A stretch of DNA of 46,523 nt, from positions 1 through 46,523 of the forward strand of contig RFZJ01000023.1 in assembly GCA_009920765.1 (NCBI GenBank), written 5' to 3'. The stretch comes from Planctomycetota bacterium. GTDB lineage: Bacteria > Planctomycetota > Planctomycetia > Gemmatales > Gemmataceae. The notes beneath the pieces are model-generated. The model was not told the origin of the DNA, did no database searches, and saw only the letters and a list, made by a program, of their open reading frames with translations. Below, one piece after another: positions 42,740 to 46,523 of the stretch; the stretch's first letter is position 1, and each line of letters starts with the position of its first letter. A program made the translations under genes and the position numbers.

Positions 42740-43972
42740 CTAATCTTTATTTTCCAACGAATAAACATGGGTTTTGGTGCGAACAATAATATTTTTTCCA
42801 ACCGCAGCAGGAGATGCCATGCAACCATTTTCCAACTTATTAGTCGCTATTAATTTCCAATCTTTTCCTGCTTGAACAACATACCCCGCCCCTTGCTCAT
42901 TAAACAAATAAATGCGACCATCTGCAAAAAGTGGTGATGTCCAAAAAGCACCCGTTAAACGTTCTGTCCTTACAACATCGCCTGTTTCAGAATCCAACTC
43001 AGAAAAAATACCATCTTTACTTACCATGAATACTTGGTTTCCAATCACCAAGGGTGTTGAATACTGAGGCACATTCTTGATTGTTTTCCAACTGATATGC
43101 GTGGTACTAACATCGCCTTTGCCATCTGGTCGAACTGCAAACAACTTCCAGCCACCATCTCCAGTCGTTACAAGAATCTTTCCGTTAACCATAATTGGTT
43201 TGCAGGATGCGTTCATACCACCATGATGAACCTTCCAAAGCTCTTCACCAGTGGCGGGATCATAAGAAACAGTTCCAACTGCTGCAGCGCTAACTAATTG
43301 ATTCTTCCCATCTATTTTAAAAACGGAAGGAGTAGAAAACGCCTTTTTATTATCGCCATTTTCAGTGCCATAAGTAATGGAGCGATCCTTCTTCCAAACG
43401 GTCTTGCCTGTAGTTTTATCCAACGCAATCAAGTATTGAACATCAAATCCATCAAAGGTAAGAATGAGGAGGTTTTCAAAAATAATCGGAGAAGATGCTG
43501 GCCCACGATGATGGTTGCAAGGTATATCTTGCCTTGCCCAAATGGTTTTTCCTGTTTTAGTATCCAAGCAGACTGTCCCAGCACTTCCAAAATGATGATA
43601 AATCCTGCCTTCTTCAATAACAGGAGTTGGTGTGGCATAACTATTTGCAGGAAGTGTGAACATTGGCTTTTCAATAGTAAACAAAGGAATATCGTAAATA
43701 ACCTTGCCTGTATTAATATCCAAGGCTATTGCACTGAGCTTGTCTCCTTTTTCTGTGGCATTGCTCAACCAAACTTGATTGCCCCAAACAACAGGAGACG
43801 CCCAAGCCTTTCCTGAAATAGGGGTTTTCCAACGCACATTTTTCTGCTCATCCCAGTGAATAGGCAAGCTTGATGCATCAGAATGACCATCACCGTAAGG
43901 CCCACGAAAACCAGGCCAATTGGCATCCTTGGCTGGAAAAAAAGCAAGAAGAAGAAAAAGTATCTTTTCCAT
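42740..43972 (-). CDS. Exported PQQ-like beta-propeller repeat protein
   Basis: A 410-residue exported propeller of the PQQ_2/YncE kind. The leader is MEKILFLLLAFFPAKDA. The mature start NWPGFRGPYGDGHSD is typical of planctomycete members. Blades repeat the pattern A-L-D-x-x-T-G-K-x-x-W (for example IALDINTGKVIYDIP, CLDTKTGKTIWARQ, IALDKTTGKTVWKK, SYDPATGEELWKV). The ATG at 43972 follows GAGGTGG four bases upstream; an ATG at 43990 has no such site. No PQQ dehydrogenase catalytic residues were identified, so it is probably a scaffold or binding protein. Ligand unknown. uup follows. Confidence 0.88.
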   Translation of the reverse strand: MEKILFLLLAFFPAKDANWPGFRGPYGDGHSDASSLPIHWDEQKNVRWKTPISGKAWASPVVWGNQVWLSNATEKGDKLSAIALDINTGKVIYDIPLFTIEKPMFTLPANSYATPTPVIEEGRIYHHFGSAGTVCLDTKTGKTIWARQDIPCNHHRGPASSPIIFENLLILTFDGFDVQYLIALDKTTGKTVWKKDRSITYGTENGDNKKAFSTPSVFKIDGKNQLVSAAAVGTVSYDPATGEELWKVHHGGMNASCKPIMVNGKILVTTGDGGWKLFAVRPDGKGDVSTTHISWKTIKNVPQYSTPLVIGNQVFMVSKDGIFSELDSETGDVVRTERLTGAFWTSPLFADGRIYLFNEQGAGYVVQAGKDWKLIATNKLENGCMASPAAVGKNIIVRTKTHVYSLENKD

Positions 43973-44127
43973 GTACCACCTCAAGATCATTTACTAGGTT
44001 TAAATAAAGCAAATCCTTAAGCCACCTCATAGATTTGCAATTTTACGGTAAAACTTTCTTAAATGTAAGGGTATAAGATCGAAAAGATGAAAAAGTAAAA
44101 AATTCATATTCTGTAAATTTAAAAGAA

Positions 44128-44199
44128 ATGCACCAACAGACTTTTATGAGGAAATTAATCAAAAATCTGTGTAAGATTTTGATAAGAAGACTTAAATAA
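44128..44199 (+). CDS. Possible 23-codon basic peptide upstream of DUF2256
   Basis: A short open frame (ATG to TAA) in the 240-base gap before the photolyase operon, 17 bases before the DUF2256 start. It would encode MHQQTFMRKLIKNLCKILI then RRLK, a strongly basic amphipathic sequence. There is no strong ribosome site. It may be chance or a leader peptide. Low confidence. Confidence 0.2.
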   Translation: MHQQTFMRKLIKNLCKILIRRLK

Positions 44200-44216
44200 T
44201 ATTCAGAAAAGTATGA

Positions 44217-44363
44217 ATGAAAACGAATAAATCAAAACCCTTCAAAATCTGCCAAACTTGTCAAAGGCCTTTTTCTTGGCGAAAAAAATGGGAAAAGGTT
44301 TGGAATGATGTTAAATATTGCTCTGAAAAATGCAATAGAAACCGAAAAATATCAAAGTCATGA
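44217..44363 (+). CDS. DUF2256 small zinc-ribbon protein
   Basis: A 48-residue protein of family DUF2256. It reads KICQTCQRPFSWRKKW at residues 10-25, then WNDVKYCSEKC at 29-39. The four cysteines (C12, C15, C35, C39) form a CxxC...CxxxC zinc site. The family is often found beside cryptochrome/photolyase genes, as here: its TGA overlaps the next ATG in ATGA, so translation is coupled. Function unknown. An ATG four bases upstream (44213) meets a stop at once, so 44217 is the start. Confidence 0.88.
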   Translation: MKTNKSKPFKICQTCQRPFSWRKKWEKVWNDVKYCSEKCNRNRKISKS

Positions 44364-45913
44364 TCAAAAACAAACCTGTACGCACAGTTTACCTGGTCCT
44401 TGGTGATCAACTTACAACAGAGACATCTTTTTTTTCAGAATATGAATCCGCAAAAGATATTGTTTGGATGGCTGAAGTAAAAGAAGAATCAACCCACGTA
44501 TGGACTCATAAGGCTAGAATTGTAATGTTTCTAAGCGCAATGCGACATTTCAAAGAAGAACTTAAAAATAAAGGTTTTCGTTTTTCATACACAGAAATGA
44601 AATTGGATAGTCCACCTACTTCACTGGATCTTGAACTATCAAAGTTTTTAAGATCAACAAAATGCTCATCAGTAAAAGTTAGAAAGCCGGGAGAATATCG
44701 GATCGAAGTCCTTTTAAAAAAAGCAGTAAGTGAAAACAACTTAACCCTGGAAATAATTGAAGACGACCATTTCCTTAATTCAGTTGAAGAATTCGCTCAT
44801 CATGCAAAAGACCGAAAACAACTTCGAATGGAATTTTTCTACAGGGAAATGCGAAAAAAATACAATATTCTCATTAAAAATGATGAACCGGTGGGGGGAG
44901 ATTGGAATTATGACTCCGATAATCGTAAAAGTTTTTCAAAAGAAGGCCCTGGACTTATAGCCGCCCCAATTGCATTTCCTCCCGACAAAATCACCAAGCA
45001 GGTAATTAAATTAGTTAATGAAATCTTCAATGATCACCCTGGGGATTTAAATTTTTTTGACTGGCCAGTAACTGCTTCTCAAGCTGAAGAAACATTAAAA
45101 GATTTTTTAGACAATCGATTGGCACAATTTGGAGACTATCAAGACGCTATGTGGATGAGTCAACCCTGGCTCTATCATTCGCGATTGGCTGCCGCAATGA
45201 ACCTACACATTATCCACCCTCTTAAAGTTATTACTCAAGCAGAAAACTATTTTAAATCAGGCAAAGCCCCCTTAGCTTCAGTTGAAGGATTTATCCGACA
45301 AATTCTTGGTTGGCGAGAGTACGTGCGAGGAATTTACTGGCTTTACATGCCACAATATCTTGAACGAAATACACTCAATGCCAATAATGATCTTCCCCCT
45401 TTTTTTTGGACGGGAAACACCGATTTAAATTGCCTTAAACAATCAATTGGCCAAACACTTAAACATGGTTATGCACACCACATCCAAAGACTAATGATTA
45501 CTGGTTTATTTTGTCTTTTATTTGGTGTCGAACCCAAGCAAGTGCACGAATGGTACCTTGCTGTTTATGTTGATGCAGTGGAATGGGTCGAACTTCCCAA
45601 CTCACTTGGTATGTCCCAATACGCAGATGGTGGCATAATGGCGTCAAAACCCTACATAGCTTCAGGAAAATATATCGATCGCATGGGTAATTACTGCAAA
45701 CATTGCAAATATGACCCAGCCAAATCAGTGGGTGAAGGTGCCTGCCCATTTACAACAATGTATTGGGATTTTCTAATTCGACACGAAAAACTTCTTTCAT
45801 CAAACCCACGAATGGGAATGCAAGTAAAAAACCTTAAACGCATGGGTGAAAATACAAAAGAAGACATCAAATCACAAGCAAACACATTTAGAATCTCTTT
45901 AAAGACGATTTGA
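44360..45913 (+). CDS. phrB: Iron-sulfur bacterial cryptochrome/photolyase (PhrB-type, (6-4) photolyase)
   Basis: A 517-residue FAD-binding photolyase-related protein. The N-terminal antenna domain starts TVYLVLGDQLTTETSFF. The catalytic domain carries SRLAAAMNLHIIHPLKVI, the VEGFIRQILGWREYVRGIYW block and HAHHIQRLMITG-like YAHHIQRLMITGLF. Four cysteines C358, C446, C449 and C462 match the spacing of the [4Fe-4S] ligands in Agrobacterium PhrB (350, 438, 441, 454). These enzymes repair UV (6-4) photoproducts with light. The upstream DUF2256 gene overlaps by four bases. Confident for the family; repair rather than signalling is inferred. Confidence 0.94.
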   Translation: MIKNKPVRTVYLVLGDQLTTETSFFSEYESAKDIVWMAEVKEESTHVWTHKARIVMFLSAMRHFKEELKNKGFRFSYTEMKLDSPPTSLDLELSKFLRSTKCSSVKVRKPGEYRIEVLLKKAVSENNLTLEIIEDDHFLNSVEEFAHHAKDRKQLRMEFFYREMRKKYNILIKNDEPVGGDWNYDSDNRKSFSKEGPGLIAAPIAFPPDKITKQVIKLVNEIFNDHPGDLNFFDWPVTASQAEETLKDFLDNRLAQFGDYQDAMWMSQPWLYHSRLAAAMNLHIIHPLKVITQAENYFKSGKAPLASVEGFIRQILGWREYVRGIYWLYMPQYLERNTLNANNDLPPFFWTGNTDLNCLKQSIGQTLKHGYAHHIQRLMITGLFCLLFGVEPKQVHEWYLAVYVDAVEWVELPNSLGMSQYADGGIMASKPYIASGKYIDRMGNYCKHCKYDPAKSVGEGACPFTTMYWDFLIRHEKLLSSNPRMGMQVKNLKRMGENTKEDIKSQANTFRISLKTI

Positions 45914-46523
45914 AAATAAAATACCATAATAAACCAAGAAAAATAAAGGTGACAAAAGATGATCGATTGTCAAATCAACCCAAAGCCCAAGATTTAAAAA
46001 CACTTTAAGTTTCAGTCCAATTGCCTAGAAACCCACCATGCTGAACTAAACATACAAACCTTAGCATGATTCCTGAGCGCATTAACATATTGGCAGCAAA
46101 TCTTGCCATGACCATAACTATCAGGGCAAAGTGAAAAAACCAAATCATTACTTTCTTTCATCACTGATAGGGTTAATCTTTTAGATAATTCGTTTACAGC
46201 GGATGCAATTAGATAACGCTTTCCATGAACTTCACCATTATTAAGAAACACTCTGCAAAAAAACGAAGCATTAAGGGCAGTGAAAGATAATTCGCCAATT
46301 GTCTCGAAAACGATGATCACGGTCATTTAAAGGATAAAGAAGTTGACTAGCAAGAAATTTAGCAAGATTGGCTTTAGAGTCTTCAGGGCGATAAGACTTT
46401 GAAACTCGATATAGTTAAGCCATATTTGGTTAAAAAGTGGCCCCATTCGTCCGAGGAGGATTAAAAATTTATGTTACATAAAATCTTCATACTAAAAATT
46501 TGCTAACATCTCAATCAAACAAT
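45914..46523. other. 610-base right-end region without an intact gene
   Basis: No intact gene is seen after the photolyase. On the minus strand, protein-like fragments lie in different frames, described in the separate pseudogene entry. A plus-strand GAGGAGGA at 46453-46460 is followed only by a 12-codon frame ending at 46506. No terminator was recognised after the photolyase. The window ends here, so a gene entering from the right cannot be ruled out. Confidence 0.4.
46012..46446 (-). pseudogene. Possible decayed gene in three frames
   Basis: Three short minus-strand stretches lie in order but in different frames. At 46446 an ATG opens MGPLFNQIWLNYIEF. At 46408 to 46271 a frame with no start codon gives RVSKSYRPEDSKANLAKF, then ASQLLYPLNDRDHRFRDNW, ending at TAA. 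From 46326 to 46012 an open frame includes NGEVHGKRYLIASAVNELSK and ends VSRQLD. Together they look like one coding sequence of about 140 residues broken by frameshifts. The family is not recognised. Fragments may also be chance in AT-rich DNA. Confidence 0.35.

Noticed and set aside
43298..43816. 172-codon open frame opposite the PQQ-type propeller gene
   Set aside because: Antisense to a clear repeat protein; translation shows no domain.
46012..46326. 104-residue minus-strand frame as an intact gene
   Set aside because: No ribosome site and the more protein-like sequence upstream is in another frame, so it is listed as a possible pseudogene.
46453..46506. GAGGAGGA ribosome site followed by an ATG frame
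   Set aside because: The frame is only 12 codons long and the spacing is long; nothing supports a gene.
1..46523. CRISPR arrays, transposases, phage genes or anti-phage systems
   Set aside because: I read both strands and found no spaced repeats, integrases, transposases or defence enzymes.

Overview
The window reads as AT-rich chromosomal DNA from a member of the Planctomycetota. Several families that are largely planctomycete hallmarks occur together: two PSCyt1/DUF1549/DUF1553 plus DUF1501 gene sets, two DUF1559 proteins with a prepilin-type N-terminus and an H-X9-DG C-terminus, two secreted sulfatases, a DUF1571 protein, a PPC-domain protein and a PQQ-type beta-propeller protein. The genus cannot be fixed from the sequence. 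No phage, insertion sequence, CRISPR array or recognisable defence island is present.

Layout. 1-4190 (+): a two-gene secreted PSCyt1-DUF1549-DUF1553 / DUF1501 set. 4251-7966 (-): a metabolic and RNA/chromosome maintenance run, scpB, truD (overlapping), rbsD/fucU-like, folE, queD. 8118-10655 (+): a NuoM-like membrane protein that appears to have lost its proton-channel residues, then tatD. 10656-12071 (-): DUF1571 protein and pyrE. 12277-12927 (+): metallo-beta-lactamase-fold hydrolase. 12924-18004 (-): a SEC-C/TPR protein, ppk1 and a sugar nucleotidyltransferase. 18184-18449 (+): a strong promoter with an embedded palindrome, then tRNA-Ile(GAT) and tRNA-Ala(TGC). 18899-20237 (+): an ArfB-like release factor with no ordinary start codon, and a dienelactone-hydrolase-like protein. 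20274-21173 (-): trhO. 21436-23389 (+): a translationally coupled UbiA-like membrane protein and methyltransferase, then a small secreted protein ending at a strong bidirectional terminator. 23450-24022 (-): a secreted redoxin-like protein. 24213-25580 (+): sulfatase 1. 25597-31798 (-): a four-gene secreted operon (Big2-PSCyt-DUF1549-DUF1553, DUF1501, PPC, alpha/beta hydrolase). 32073-35467 (+): a lipoprotein-DUF1559 gene pair duplicated in tandem behind one strong promoter. 35512-38320 (-): a dicarboxylate/amino-acid symporter and sulfatase 2. 38403-39586 (-): a secreted six-fold repeat protein followed by a secreted HExxH metallopeptidase-like protein. 39759-40847 (+): a secreted esterase. 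40865-43972 (-): PQQ-type propeller protein and the ABC-F ATPase Uup. 44217-45913 (+): DUF2256 zinc protein overlapping an iron-sulfur photolyase. 45914-46523: what looks like a decayed gene on the minus strand.

How the genes fit together. Much of the window encodes exported proteins probably used to attack sulfated or complex polymers (sulfatases, cytochrome-like DUF1549/1553 proteins, esterases). It is interleaved with housekeeping functions: GTP cyclohydrolase I and QueD for 7-deazapurine synthesis, TruD and TrhO for tRNA modification, OPRTase, polyphosphate kinase and light-driven DNA repair. The less routine items are the channel-dead NuoM relative, the 16-residue-repeat/metallopeptidase pair, the dyad inside the tRNA promoter, the ArfB start problem and the tandem lipoprotein-DUF1559 duplication. 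All functions are inferred from reading the sequence; no database search was run.
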